Counted from the stretch's first letter, positions 42,450 through 51,303 are shown. The stretch: DNA of 64,000 nt from Solirubrobacterales bacterium (GCA_021155855.1 JAJNAZ010000006.1:1-64000); one strand, 5' to 3'. Numbers and translations: made by a program. The notes: a model not told the origin generated them from the letters alone.

Positions 42450-42901
42450 GTGCGCTTCTCCTCGTCGAGGAGCCGCTCGAGGATCTCGGCGGCACGCTCG
42501 AGCGTCGCAACCTCCTCCGGGTCGAGGTCGCGCAGTCGCCTGGCGAGGTAGGCGTTCTTGCGGGTGCGCAGCCGGCGCAGCAGCGCCCTGCCGGCCGCGG
42601 TGGTCGCAACCAAAAGCGCGCGTCCGTCGGAAGGGTCCGGCGTGCGGGTGACGAGCTCATGCCGCTCGAGGCTGGCGATGGTCCGGGTCGCGGTAGGTCG
42701 CTTGACCCGCTCGCGCTCGGCGAGCTCGCTCGGGGTCAGTGGGCCGTGTAACTCGATCGTCGCCAGCGCCGCGGTCAGCGTCGGGCTGAGCACGCGGCGT
42801 CCCTCGGCCTCGAACGCGTCTTGGCGCAGGCGCCGGGCGGCGCGGGCAATTGCCAGGCGCAGGTGAGAGGCGACCTCGGTTACGGCAAAACTAGTTACCA
42901 C
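42446..42901 (-). CDS. MarR family transcriptional regulator
   Basis: A 151-residue winged-helix regulator. 'SPTLTAALATIELHGPLTPSEL', recognition helix 'KRPTATRTIASLERHELV' and wing 'DPSDGRALLVATTAAGR' match MarR. It sits directly upstream of the MFS exporter with an ATGA overlap, so it most likely represses its own operon and responds to an exported compound. GTG 42901 has TACGCT eight bases upstream; three palindromes surround the promoter. Confidence 0.88.
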   Translation of the reverse strand: MVTSFAVTEVASHLRLAIARAARRLRQDAFEAEGRRVLSPTLTAALATIELHGPLTPSELAERERVKRPTATRTIASLERHELVTRTPDPSDGRALLVATTAAGRALLRRLRTRKNAYLARRLRDLDPEEVATLERAAEILERLLDEEKRT

Positions 42902-42929
42902 AGCTAATTAGCGTAGCAAACTAGTTTGC
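42884..42929 (-). promoter_or_regulatory. MarR operator region with three palindromes
   Basis: Perfect palindrome GCAAACTAGTTTGC (42916-42929), a related half-perfect site centred on AACTAGTT (42887-42896), and GCTAATTAGC (42903-42912) between them. The two CTAG centres are 30 bp apart, three helical turns. The -10 TACGCT (42915-42910) lies inside, so repressor binding would block RNA polymerase. It also overlaps the end of polX. Confidence 0.75.
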
Positions 42930-44656
42930 CGTCCCCTGAGCTTCAACAGCTCGCGCCAGCTTCGCGTGTTGGCGACGTCGCGCTTGGTCAGCCACGCCCT
43001 GCGCGCGGTCGCGATCCCGTAGACGATGTTGCCGAGCGTGTCGACGCCGTGCGCGTCGGTGTTGACGCAGATCGAGACCCCGGCCTCGGCGGCGAGGCGG
43101 GCGTGGCGCTCGGAGAGGTCGCGCCGGTTCGGGTTGCCGTTGATCTCGACCAGCGTCCGGTTCGCCGCCGCGGCCTCGGCAACCGCCTCGACATCGATGT
43201 CGTAGGGCTCGCGGCGGCCGATCAGGCGCCCGGTGAGGTGGCCGACGCAGTCCACCCGCGGATTCTCGATCGCGGCGATCACCCGCTTGGTCATCTCCTT
43301 GCCTGAGAGCCGAAACGAGGTGTGAACGCTGGCGACGACCCAGTCGAGCGCCTCGAGCAGGTCATCGTCGTAGTCGAGCGAGCCGTCTGTGGCGATGTTG
43401 ACCTCGGAGCCGGCAAGCAGCCGGAAGCGTCGCTTCGAGTCCGCGTTGTAGGCGGCAACCTCTTCGATCCGCTCCCACAGCGCCGCCGGGGTGACGTGAT
43501 CGCCGAAGCCGTGGCTGGCGGAATGGTCGGTGACCGCGAGATAGCTGTAGCCGCGCCCGCGCGCCGCCGCGGCCATCTCGGTTAGCGAGTTGCGGCCGTC
43601 CGAGAGCGTCGTGTGACAGTGAAGGTCTCCGCGCAGGTCGTCGACCTCGACCAGCTTCGGAAGCTCGCCCGCGGCCGCCGCCGCGATCTCGCCGTTGCCC
43701 TCGCGCAGCTCCGGCTCGATGTAGTCGAGCCCGAGCCGACCGTAGACCTCCGCCTCGCTTGCGTAGCGGGCGACATCGCCGCCATCTAGTTCGGTGATCC
43801 CGTGCTCGGAGACCGAGAGGCCCGCCTTCACCGCGCGCTCACGCAACTCGATGTTGTGGCCCGCCGAGCCGGTGAAATGCTGCAGCAGGTTGCCATAGGC
43901 GTCGGGGGGCACGATGCGCAGGTCGACGGAGATCCCGCTGAAGGTCACGATCCGGGCCCCGGACTCGCCAGCCGTGCCGGCCTGGGCGGCGAGTGGATGC
44001 GCGGTCAGGGCCGTGGCCAGCGCGGTCGGGTCGGTGGCGGTCGCGATCAGGTCGATGTCCTTGCAGGTCTCGGTCATGCGGCGCGCCGAGCCGGCCACCG
44101 TGACCCGTTCGGAGGCCGGGTGGTCGCGCAGCGCCTCCGCCAGCTCCTCGGCCGCCGGCAGCACCTTCGAGAGCAGCACCCGCCCGGGCGCACCTTCCTC
44201 GCCGAGCCGGTCGATCGCTGCGATCACCCTCGCCTCGAACTTCTCCCCCAGCCCCTTGACCCCTCGGACCCTTTCCGCGGCCGCCGCCTCGCGAAGCTCG
44301 GCGAGGCTGGTGATCTCGAGCTCGTCATAGAGCCGCCGCGCCGTCTTCGCCCCGACCCCGGGCAGTCGCGTCACTTCGACCAGCGAGGCGGGAAACTTCT
44401 GCTTCAGCTTCGCCGCCGAGGGAATCTCGCCGGTCTCGACCAGGGCAACGATCTTCTCCTGCAGCGTGGCGCCGATGCCCGGCAGCTCCGTCGCCCGGCC
44501 GGCGACGGCCAGATCCTCCACCGAGACCGGGCTCTGCGCGATCACCCGTGCCGCCTCCCGGTAGGCGAGCACCCGGTAGCGAACCGCGCCATCGAGCTCA
44601 TACAGGGTGCCCAGCTCCTCCATCGCGGCGGCGATCTCGGCGTTGCGCATCGGCAT
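42908..44656 (-). CDS. polX: DNA polymerase/3'-5' exonuclease PolX
   Basis: A 582-residue bacterial family X polymerase. The N-terminal part has two helix-hairpin-helix segments ('LPGIGATLQEKI', 'LPGVGAKTARRLYDE') and the palm with 'CKDIDLIATAT' (Asp-x-Asp metal site). The C-terminal PHP domain has 'DLHCHTTLSDGRN' near residue 344, 'VTDHSASHGFGDH', 'GSEVNI' and 'NTDAHGVDTL', which supply the exonuclease metal ligands. It fills short gaps in base excision repair or end joining. ATG 44656 fits the TAGAGT seven bases upstream; ATG 44650 is the alternative. Confidence 0.92.
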   Translation of the reverse strand: MPMRNAEIAAAMEELGTLYELDGAVRYRVLAYREAARVIAQSPVSVEDLAVAGRATELPGIGATLQEKIVALVETGEIPSAAKLKQKFPASLVEVTRLPGVGAKTARRLYDELEITSLAELREAAAAERVRGVKGLGEKFEARVIAAIDRLGEEGAPGRVLLSKVLPAAEELAEALRDHPASERVTVAGSARRMTETCKDIDLIATATDPTALATALTAHPLAAQAGTAGESGARIVTFSGISVDLRIVPPDAYGNLLQHFTGSAGHNIELRERAVKAGLSVSEHGITELDGGDVARYASEAEVYGRLGLDYIEPELREGNGEIAAAAAGELPKLVEVDDLRGDLHCHTTLSDGRNSLTEMAAAARGRGYSYLAVTDHSASHGFGDHVTPAALWERIEEVAAYNADSKRRFRLLAGSEVNIATDGSLDYDDDLLEALDWVVASVHTSFRLSGKEMTKRVIAAIENPRVDCVGHLTGRLIGRREPYDIDVEAVAEAAAANRTLVEINGNPNRRDLSERHARLAAEAGVSICVNTDAHGVDTLGNIVYGIATARRAWLTKRDVANTRSWRELLKLRGRQTSLLR

Positions 44657-44663
44657 CCCCGTG

Positions 44664-44673
44664 ACTCTAGATT
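44664..44673. promoter_or_regulatory. Overlapping divergent -10 elements (polX / GT2)
   Basis: ACTCTAGATT. The minus strand reads TAGAGT, seven bases before ATG 44656. The plus strand reads TAGATT, six bases before GTG 44680. Both hexamers fully match TANNNT and share the central TA. Confidence 0.6.
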
Positions 44674-44679
44674 GCGCGC

Positions 44680-45402
44680 GTGCCCGCGAAGCGCCCGGTC
44701 TGGCTCGTGCTGCCGACCTACGACGAGGCCGCCAATCTGGAGGCGGTCGTTGCCGCGATCAGGGAGCGGCTTCCGTCCGAGCGGCGGTTGCTGATCGTCG
44801 ACGACAACTCGCCCGATGGCACCGGCGAGATCGCCGACCGGCTCGCGGCCGAGCACGCCGACGTCTCGGTGCTCCATCGCGAGCGAAAGCAGGGTCTCGG
44901 GCCCGCCTACGTCGCCGGCTTTCGCGAAGCGCTTGCCGGCGACGCCGAGTTGATCGCCCAGATGGACGCCGACTTCTCCCACGATCCGGCCGACCTTCCG
45001 CGCATGCTGGCCGCCGCCGAGCGCGCCGATCTGGTGCTCGGCTCGCGTTACGTGGAGGGTGGGGGGATCGCCGAGTGGGGGCCGACGCGGCGGTTGATCA
45101 GCCGCTGCGGCTCGGGCTACGCACGCGCGCTTCTCGGGATCGGCATCCGCGACCTCACCGGCGGCTTCAAGGTCTTTCGCCGTGCGGTGCTGGAGGCAAT
45201 CGGGTACGAGCAGATCGCCTCACTCGGCTACGCATTCCAGATCGAGACCACCTACCGTGCGGTCCGCGCCGGGTTTCGCGTGGTCGAGGTGCCGATCGTC
45301 TTTCGCGACCGCCGCGTTGGCGACTCCAAAATGAGCGGCGCGATCGTGCTCGAGGCAGCGTTGCGCGTGCCTATGATGCGTCTGGCGCGGCGTTCCCGGT
45401 GA
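44680..45402 (+). CDS. Polyprenol-phosphate mannosyltransferase-like GT2
   Basis: A 240-residue glycosyltransferase family 2 enzyme of the dolichol/polyprenol-phosphate mannose synthase type. 'VLPTYDEAANLEAVV', 'LLIVDDNSPDGTGEIAD', 'QMDADFSHDPADLPRML' (the Asp-x-Asp) and 'DLTGGFKVFRRAVLE' are all present. It should transfer mannose from GDP-mannose to a polyprenyl phosphate at the inner face of the membrane, for protein or lipoglycan mannosylation. There is no C-terminal membrane domain, as in the soluble Ppm1 catalytic domain. Confidence 0.88.
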   Translation: MPAKRPVWLVLPTYDEAANLEAVVAAIRERLPSERRLLIVDDNSPDGTGEIADRLAAEHADVSVLHRERKQGLGPAYVAGFREALAGDAELIAQMDADFSHDPADLPRMLAAAERADLVLGSRYVEGGGIAEWGPTRRLISRCGSGYARALLGIGIRDLTGGFKVFRRAVLEAIGYEQIASLGYAFQIETTYRAVRAGFRVVEVPIVFRDRRVGDSKMSGAIVLEAALRVPMMRLARRSR

Positions 45403-45486
45403 CCCAGCTACTATTTTTTCTGAAGTAACTGAGCCGGGGGCAATCCCGACAGGATCGAGACCCGTAACCAAGGGTTAGGAGAACAA

Positions 45487-45819
45487 GTGACAGGCAAGCT
45501 CCCTGACGTGACCGACGCCAACTTCCAAACTGATGTTCTCGAATCCGAGGTCCCGGTGTTGGTCGACTTCTGGGCTCCCTGGTGCGGTCCCTGCCGCGTT
45601 GTCCACCCGATCCTCGAGGAGATGCTGTCCGAGCGCGACGGTGAGCTGCGGGTCGTGAGCCTCAACGTCGACGACAACCAGCAGACCGCCGCCCGCTACG
45701 AGGTTCTCTCGATCCCGACCCTGATCCTGTTCCGCGACGGCGCGGAGGCGAAACGCGTCGTCGGGGCGTTGCCGAAACGCCGCCTCGAGGCCGAGCTCGA
45801 GCCGGCGCTGGTGTCCTGA
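45487..45819 (+). CDS. trxA: Thioredoxin
   Basis: A 110-residue thioredoxin with the active site Cys33-Gly-Pro-Cys36 (FWAPWCGPCR), the cis-Pro in 'LSIPTLILF' and an ordinary length. GTG 45487 follows TTAGGAG. It has no signal peptide, so it acts as a cytoplasmic dithiol reductant. The following cupredoxin gene starts on its stop codon, which suggests a shared transcript. Confidence 0.93.
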   Translation: MTGKLPDVTDANFQTDVLESEVPVLVDFWAPWCGPCRVVHPILEEMLSERDGELRVVSLNVDDNQQTAARYEVLSIPTLILFRDGAEAKRVVGALPKRRLEAELEPALVS

Positions 45820-46166
45820 TGCCCCGCGCGAGCCTGATCGTCGCGATCGCGCTGGTCACCGCGCTCGGACTGGTGACCGCCCTCGGCGGCGTCGCCGGCG
45901 CCAGGGCCTCGACCACGGTCAAGGTCGCCGACAACTTCTTCAGGCCGGATAGCAAGACGGTCCGCAAGGGCACCAAGGTGAAGTTCAAGTGGGTTGGCTC
46001 GAACGATCACAACGTCGTCAAGGCTTCGGGGCCGGGTGGCGGCTTTCGCTCCGAGACCACCGACGACCCTGGCGTCAACTTCAAGAAGAAGTTCAAGAAG
46101 GCCGGCAGGTACAAGATCATCTGCACGATCCACCAAGGGATGAAGCTGAAGCTGAAGGTCCGGTGA
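45819..46166 (+). CDS. Secreted cupredoxin (plastocyanin/azurin-like)
   Basis: A 115-residue blue-copper protein. A signal peptide covers about residues 1-30 (hydrophobic to 'GVAGARA'). Type 1 copper ligands are visible: His64 (NDHNVV), Cys102 and His105 (ICTIHQGM) and Met108. The mature part is unusually Lys-rich (KKKFKKAGRYK), so it is strongly cationic and may dock to anionic envelope or a redox partner. Its ATG overlaps the trxA stop by one base. Confidence 0.85.
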   Translation: MPRASLIVAIALVTALGLVTALGGVAGARASTTVKVADNFFRPDSKTVRKGTKVKFKWVGSNDHNVVKASGPGGGFRSETTDDPGVNFKKKFKKAGRYKIICTIHQGMKLKLKVR

Positions 46167-46195
46167 CCGGACGCTAAGCGCGCCCGCCCGCGACC

Positions 46196-49100
46196 TCAGC
46201 TCGGCCTGACCGCGATCAGCAGCGGGCGCCCCTCGATCGTCGTCTTGACGCCGCCGTCGACGTCGGCGCCGGGCCCCAGCTCAACCGACGTCGCCAAGGT
46301 CTCGCCGGCGATGTAGTCCTGGTGCGTGCGCGCCGCCTCGAGCAGGCCGGCGTCCCCGCCGAGAGCGAGCGCGATCCGATCCGAGACGTCCAGGCCGGCC
46401 CGCCTGCGGGCGTTCTGGATCGCGTGCACGACCTCGCGCGCGAGGCCCTCGCGACGCAGCCCGTCGTCGAGCTCGAGCGCCAGCGCCACCGCGCGCCCCG
46501 CCTCGGCCTCGACCTCATAACCCTTGAGCGGCTGCATCACCAGGGTCACGTCGTCGGGGCCGAGCTCATGCTCCTGGCCGTCGACGTTGATCCCGATCCG
46601 GCGGGTGCCGCGGATGGCCTCGGCGACGTGGTCGGGGTCGAGCGCCTCGATCGCCGCCGCCGCCATCGGCATCTGCTTGCCGAAGCGGGGGCCGAGGTTC
46701 CGGTAGTTCGGCTTCACCGAATAGCGGATCAGCTCGCCCTCTTCGGAGACGAACTCGATCTCCTTGACGTTGAGCTCGCCGGCCACGATCCCGCCGAGCC
46801 GCTCGATCTCCGCCCGCTCGGCCTCGGTGGCCACGATCACGGCGCGCCGCAGCGGCTGGCGGTTCTTGACCTTGGCCTGGGCTCGCGCCGCGCGGCCGAG
46901 CTCGATCGCCCGCATCGCCGCCTCGACCCCCGCCTCGAGCTCGCCGTTCTCGAGCTCCGGGTCGGGCTCGGGGAAGTCGCGCAGGTGGACCGAGTCGTCG
47001 GAGTCGGCGGCGCCATGGCTGAGGTTGGCGTGGATCTCGTCGGCGACGAACGGGGTGAACGGGGCGAGCAGCTTCGCCACCAGGAGCAGGCAGTGGCGCA
47101 GGGTCGCGAAGGCAGCTCGGTCGCCCTCCCAGAAGCGGCGCCGTGAGAGCCGCACGTACCAGTTCGAGAGCTCCTCCACGTAGCCGGCGATCGCCCGCCC
47201 CGCATCGGTGCAGTCGTAGTCGTCCATGCGCTCGATCACCGTCCGGACGGTGCCCTGCAGCCGCGAGAGAGCCCACCGATCCAGGTCCGAGCAACGCGCG
47301 ACCAGCAACTCATCGACATCGGAGACCTCCAGCTGCTCCGCGTTCGCGTAGAGGACGAAGAACGAGTACGTGTTCCAGAGCGTGAGCAGGAACTGGCGCA
47401 GCGACTCGCCCACGGTGTCGGCCGAGAATCGATAACCCGCCCACGGCTGCTGCGAGCTCAGGTAGTACCAGCGGAATGCGTCCGCGCCGTGGGTGGCCAG
47501 CACCTCCCACGGATCGACGACGTTACCGCGGCTGGTCGACATCTTCTGGCCCTCCGGGTCGAGGATCAGGCCGAGGCAGACGCAGTTGCGGTAGCTGGTC
47601 CGGTCGAAGAGCAGGACCGCCTCAACGAGCAGCGAGTAGAACCAGCCCCTGGTCTGGTCCTGGGCCTCGCAGATGTAGTCGGCCGGGAACCGCTCCTCGA
47701 ACTGAGCCTCCCCCTCGAACGGGTAATGGAACTGCGCGAACGGCATCGCGCCCGAGTCGTACCAGGTGTCGATCACCTCCTTTACCCGGTGCATCTCGTC
47801 GCCGCAGGCCGCGCAGCGCAGGACCACGTCGTCGATGTAGGGGCGGTGCAGGTCATCAGGGACGTCGCCGTCGCGCTCGCGCAGATCGGCGACCGAGCCG
47901 GCGCAGAAGCGCTCCTCACAGCCCTCCGACCCGCATTCCCAGATCGGCAGCGGCGTGCCCCAGTAGCGCTCGCGCGACAGCGCCCAGTCGACGTTTCCCT
48001 CGAGCCACTTGCCGAAGCGACCGTGCTTGACGTGCTCGGGGCGCCAGCCGATCTGCTCGTTCTCCTCCAGCATCCGGTCGCGGACCTCGGTGGTTCGGAG
48101 GTACCAGCTCGAGGTCGCGTAGTAGAGCAGCGGGGTGCCGCAGCGCCAGCAGTGCGGGTATGAGTGCTCATAGACCTCGGCCCGCAGCAGGCGCCCGCTG
48201 GCGCGCAGCGTTTCGACGATCTCCGGATCGGCGTCCTTGACGTAGCGGCCGGCGAAGTCGGTCACCCGCCGATCGAAGGTCCCGTCAGGCCGCACCGGAT
48301 TCTGCAGGGTGATCCCGTACTGCTCTCCGAGCCGGAAGTCGTCCTCGCCGAACGCGATCGCGGTGTGGACGATCCCGGTTCCCTCCTCGGTCGTGACGAA
48401 GTCGCCCTCGAGCACAGTGTGGCCGCGCGGCCCGTAATCGCTGATGAACGAAAACGGCGGCTCGTAGCGAATCCCCGCCAGCGCCGAGCCGGGGAAGTGA
48501 GCCAGTACCTCCCCGCCCTCGCCGAGCACGCGCTCGACCAGGTCGCGGGCGAGCACGAATGTCTCCCCGTCGAGCTCCGCGCGCACGTACTCGATCTCCG
48601 GGCCGACGGCGAGGGCGGCGTTCGAGATCAGCGTCCAGGGAGTCGTCGTCCAGGCCACGAGCGAGTCGCCGGGCTCGATCGGGCTCTCGGGGATCTCGTT
48701 CGAGGGCGGCACCTCGAGCACCGGGAAGCGGACGAAGACCGACGGGTCCTCGACGTCGTCGTAGCCCTGCGCGACCTCGTGTGAGGAGAGCGCCGTCCCG
48801 CAGCGCGGGCAGTAGGGGACCACCTTGTGTCCCCGATACAGCCGCCCCTCGTCCCAGATCCGCCGCAGCGACCACCACACCGACTCGATGTAGTCGTTCT
48901 CCAGCGTGACGTAAGGATCGTCGAGGTCGATCCAGAACCCGATCCGCTCCGTGAGCCGGTTCCAGTCCTCGACGTAGCGGAATACCGACTCCCGGCAGCG
49001 GGCGTTGAACTCGGCGATTCCGTACTCCTCGATTTCGACCTTCGACGAGATCCCGAGCTCCTTCTCGACCTCGAGCTCCACGGGCAGCCCGTGGCAGTCC

Positions 49101-49366
49101 CAGCCGGCCTTGCGCGGGACGTAGTGGCCGCGCATCGCCCGGTAGCGCGGGTAGACGTCCTTGAAGGCGCGCGCGAGCACATGGTGCGACCCCGGCTTGC
49201 CGTTCGCGGTCGGGGGCCCCTCATAGAAGCTCCAGATCGGCGCCCCGGCGTCGCGCCGCTGGGCGAGCTGGCGCGCAAAGACGTCGTCACGGCGCCAGCG
49301 CTGGAGCACCGTCAGCTCGAGCTCGGGAAAGGACTGCTTCGGATCTACCGGCCGGAACGCGGGCAT
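46196..49366 (-). CDS. ileS: Isoleucyl-tRNA synthetase, type 2
   Basis: A 1056-residue class I synthetase. The HIGH-type motif is in 'NGKPGSHHVLARAFKD' (residues 55-70) and KMSTS in 'EGQKMSTSRGN' near 608. The editing domain lies around 200-400 with 'LVAWTTTPWTLISNAALAV'. The form with HHVLA and no C-terminal zinc finger is the eukaryote-like type-2 IleRS found in many actinobacteria and associated with natural mupirocin tolerance. TAGAAT ends nine bases before ATG 49366. Confidence 0.95.
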   Translation of the reverse strand: MPAFRPVDPKQSFPELELTVLQRWRRDDVFARQLAQRRDAGAPIWSFYEGPPTANGKPGSHHVLARAFKDVYPRYRAMRGHYVPRKAGWDCHGLPVELEVEKELGISSKVEIEEYGIAEFNARCRESVFRYVEDWNRLTERIGFWIDLDDPYVTLENDYIESVWWSLRRIWDEGRLYRGHKVVPYCPRCGTALSSHEVAQGYDDVEDPSVFVRFPVLEVPPSNEIPESPIEPGDSLVAWTTTPWTLISNAALAVGPEIEYVRAELDGETFVLARDLVERVLGEGGEVLAHFPGSALAGIRYEPPFSFISDYGPRGHTVLEGDFVTTEEGTGIVHTAIAFGEDDFRLGEQYGITLQNPVRPDGTFDRRVTDFAGRYVKDADPEIVETLRASGRLLRAEVYEHSYPHCWRCGTPLLYYATSSWYLRTTEVRDRMLEENEQIGWRPEHVKHGRFGKWLEGNVDWALSRERYWGTPLPIWECGSEGCEERFCAGSVADLRERDGDVPDDLHRPYIDDVVLRCAACGDEMHRVKEVIDTWYDSGAMPFAQFHYPFEGEAQFEERFPADYICEAQDQTRGWFYSLLVEAVLLFDRTSYRNCVCLGLILDPEGQKMSTSRGNVVDPWEVLATHGADAFRWYYLSSQQPWAGYRFSADTVGESLRQFLLTLWNTYSFFVLYANAEQLEVSDVDELLVARCSDLDRWALSRLQGTVRTVIERMDDYDCTDAGRAIAGYVEELSNWYVRLSRRRFWEGDRAAFATLRHCLLLVAKLLAPFTPFVADEIHANLSHGAADSDDSVHLRDFPEPDPELENGELEAGVEAAMRAIELGRAARAQAKVKNRQPLRRAVIVATEAERAEIERLGGIVAGELNVKEIEFVSEEGELIRYSVKPNYRNLGPRFGKQMPMAAAAIEALDPDHVAEAIRGTRRIGINVDGQEHELGPDDVTLVMQPLKGYEVEAEAGRAVALALELDDGLRREGLAREVVHAIQNARRRAGLDVSDRIALALGGDAGLLEAARTHQDYIAGETLATSVELGPGADVDGGVKTTIEGRPLLIAVRPS

Positions 49367-49375
49367 GAGCGCCGG

Positions 49376-49381
49376 ATTCTA
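49376..49381 (-). promoter_or_regulatory. Leaderless -10 of ileS
   Basis: TAGAAT on the minus strand, nine bases before ATG 49366. No T-box leader is present. Confidence 0.5.
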
Positions 49382-49440
49382 GGAGCGACGGGGCCCCGCT
49401 CGGTGGCGCCGTCGCCTGACTCACTCATGGGATCGATTGC

Positions 49441-50628
49441 TCAGTGCGCGGGCGCCCCGCCGCCGCCGAGGCCCGGCGCGCCCCGGTCGTCCGGGTCCGC
49501 TTGCAGCCAGGCTCGGATCTCCTCGTTGTGCTCGCCTAGTCCGGGTGGCCGGCGCCGGGTACGAGCCGGTGTCCCCCGCAGGCCGAGTGGCGAGGCGACG
49601 GTGCGTACCCCGTCGTGCTCGTCGATCGGCTCCAGGCCCAGCGACGAGGCGAGGTCGAAGGCCGCGGCGACGTCGTTCACCGGGCCTGCCGGGACCCCCG
49701 CGGTGCGCAGCCGCTCGACCCAGTCGGCGACCGGAGCGGAGGCCAGGCGTCCCTCGATCAGCTCTCGCAGGGCCTCTCGATGCTCGACCCGCGACGGGTT
49801 GGTGGCGAAGCGCTGGTCGGCGGCGAGCTCGGGCTCGCCGATCGCCGTCGTCAGAGCGGCGAACTGCCGATCGTTGCCGGCGCAGATCATCAGCGGGCCG
49901 TCGGCGGCGGCGTAGGTCGCGAACGGCTCGATGCTCGGGTGGACGTTGCCGAGCCGGCGGGGCACCGCGTCCGCATTGAGGTAGCCGCCCGCCTGGTTGA
50001 CGAGCGCGGCGAGCGCGCTCGTGAGCAGGTCGATCTCGATCCGTTGTCCCTCGCCGCTGCGGGCGCGTGCCGCCAGGGCGGCGAGGATCGCGACCGCGGC
50101 GCCGAGGCCGGCGATCACGTCCACCAGGGCGACGCCGACCTTCGAGGCCTCGCCGTTCCCGGGTCCGGTGATCGACATCAGTCCCGAGAGCGCCTGGACC
50201 AGCGGGTCGTAGCCGGGCATCGCGGCGCCCGCCCCGGTACCGAACCCCGTGATCGAGCAATGCACGAGCCGCGGGTTGGCGGCGCGCAGCTCCGCGGCGC
50301 CGAGCCCGAACCGCTCCAGCGTGCCGGGCTTGAAGTTGTCGAGCAGGACGTCCGCACGACGCGCCAGCTCCGCCGCCAGCCGCGCGTCGCCGGGATCGAC
50401 GAGGTCGAGCGTCACCGAGCGCTTGTTGCGGTTTACGGAGAGGAAGTAGGTCGACGCCCCGTCGGCCGTCTCGGGCGGCCTCCAGGTGCGCGTCTCGTCA
50501 CCCGTCGGAGCTTCGACTTTGATCACTTCGGCGCCGAGGTCGCCGAGCGTCATCGTCGCCAGCGGGCCCGCGAGCACGCGAGTGAAGTCGGCGACGAGGA
50601 TGCCCTCGAGCGGCGCGGCGGCGGTCAC
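49441..50628 (-). CDS. CaiB/BaiF family CoA-transferase (class III)
   Basis: A 395-residue class III CoA-transferase moving CoA between carboxylic acids. Family marks: 'VADFTRVLAGPLATMTLGDLGA', 'VIKVEAPTGDETRTW', 'YFLSVNRNKRSVTLDL' and the catalytic Asp in 'YDPLVQALSGLMSITG'. Its acyl substrate is unknown; no beta-oxidation genes are adjacent. GTG 50628 has TATCGT seven bases upstream. Confidence 0.9.
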   Translation of the reverse strand: MTAAAPLEGILVADFTRVLAGPLATMTLGDLGAEVIKVEAPTGDETRTWRPPETADGASTYFLSVNRNKRSVTLDLVDPGDARLAAELARRADVLLDNFKPGTLERFGLGAAELRAANPRLVHCSITGFGTGAGAAMPGYDPLVQALSGLMSITGPGNGEASKVGVALVDVIAGLGAAVAILAALAARARSGEGQRIEIDLLTSALAALVNQAGGYLNADAVPRRLGNVHPSIEPFATYAAADGPLMICAGNDRQFAALTTAIGEPELAADQRFATNPSRVEHREALRELIEGRLASAPVADWVERLRTAGVPAGPVNDVAAAFDLASSLGLEPIDEHDGVRTVASPLGLRGTPARTRRRPPGLGEHNEEIRAWLQADPDDRGAPGLGGGGAPAH

Positions 50629-50635
50629 GGCGGAG

Positions 50636-50658
50636 ACGATATTGGCGCTCCCTATATT
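50636..50658. promoter_or_regulatory. Back-to-back -10 elements (CoA-transferase / lipoprotein)
   Basis: Minus-strand TATCGT (50641-50636) lies seven bases before GTG 50628. Plus-strand TATATT (50653-50658) lies six bases before ATG 50665. Here the hexamers are adjacent but do not overlap. Confidence 0.5.
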
Positions 50659-50664
50659 TGGCGG

Positions 50665-51144
50665 ATGAGGCGGATCACGATCGGAGTGATGGGGGTGTTG
50701 GCGGCCGCCGCGATCGGCGGGTGCGGCTCCGACGAGCCGGCCGGGACACCCCCCGCGTGCGTCTCGCCGCCCTCCGCCTACCTGGCCGCGCTGAAGGCGG
50801 CGCCCGAGCAGGTGCTACTCGGGGACACGACCCGGATCAGCGACTGTCTGGTAGAGGAGCAGGAGCCCGGACAGATCGCGGCCGTCGGCGAGTCGATCAT
50901 CGCCGCGGCGACGGAGCTCAATCGGCGGATTCGCCGCGACCCGCAGCCGCCGGTGATCGTCCGACTCGGCTACCTGGTCGGGGCCGTCCAGGAGGCCGAG
51001 GCGGGCACCGGCGGCATTCACCGGGACCTGAAGCTGCGGCTCGACTCCGCCGCGCGCTACAGCGGCCCCGGCGCCGCGCCGTTCCCGGCCGCGTTCGAAC
51101 GCGCCTACGGCGAGGGCTACGCCGCCGGCCAGGCCGCGGGCTGA
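50665..51144 (+). CDS. Putative lipoprotein, unknown function
   Basis: A 159-residue protein. A signal peptide with the lipobox Ile-Gly-Gly-Cys lies at residues 17-20, so it is probably acylated at Cys20 and membrane-tethered. The mature part has two further Cys (in PACVSPP and SDCLVEE) and helical segments, no recognised domain, and ends in 'ERAYGEGYAAGQAAG'. ATG 50665 is fixed by the signal peptide and TATATT upstream. Confidence 0.75.
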   Translation: MRRITIGVMGVLAAAAIGGCGSDEPAGTPPACVSPPSAYLAALKAAPEQVLLGDTTRISDCLVEEQEPGQIAAVGESIIAAATELNRRIRRDPQPPVIVRLGYLVGAVQEAEAGTGGIHRDLKLRLDSAARYSGPGAAPFPAAFERAYGEGYAAGQAAG

Positions 51145-51160
51145 GCGATTCGGAGCGCGC

Positions 51161-51289
51161 TTAGATCGGGCGCCGGACGCGGCGCTCGTGGCGCAGGTGT
51201 GCCGACTCGGAATGCCGGCTGCGCTCTGCGCGATTGTGGAGCTCGGCCCGGTGGGCGTCGAGATAGAGGATCGTCAGCATCGCGTTCAT
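51161..51289 (-). CDS. Small protein of 42 residues, divergent from CGNR gene
   Basis: MNAMLTILYLDAHRAELHNR begins it, then a His/Arg/Glu-rich amphipathic helix ending RRVRRPI. The ATG has a strong SD (AGGAGA, four bases spaced). Third codon positions are nearly all G or C, so it is very likely translated. It is too short for most gene callers. I recognise no family. It faces away from the CGNR regulator across 65-75 bases filled with palindromes. Confidence 0.65.
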   Translation of the reverse strand: MNAMLTILYLDAHRAELHNRAERSRHSESAHLRHERRVRRPI

Positions 51290-51303
51290 CTGCGTCTCCT
51301 GTC

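Noticed and set aside
45403..45486. Possible ydaO-like (c-di-AMP) riboswitch before trxA because of CCGGGGGCAATCCCGACAGG
   Set aside because: The gap is only 84 bases, too short for that motif, and the conserved core beyond this resemblance is missing.
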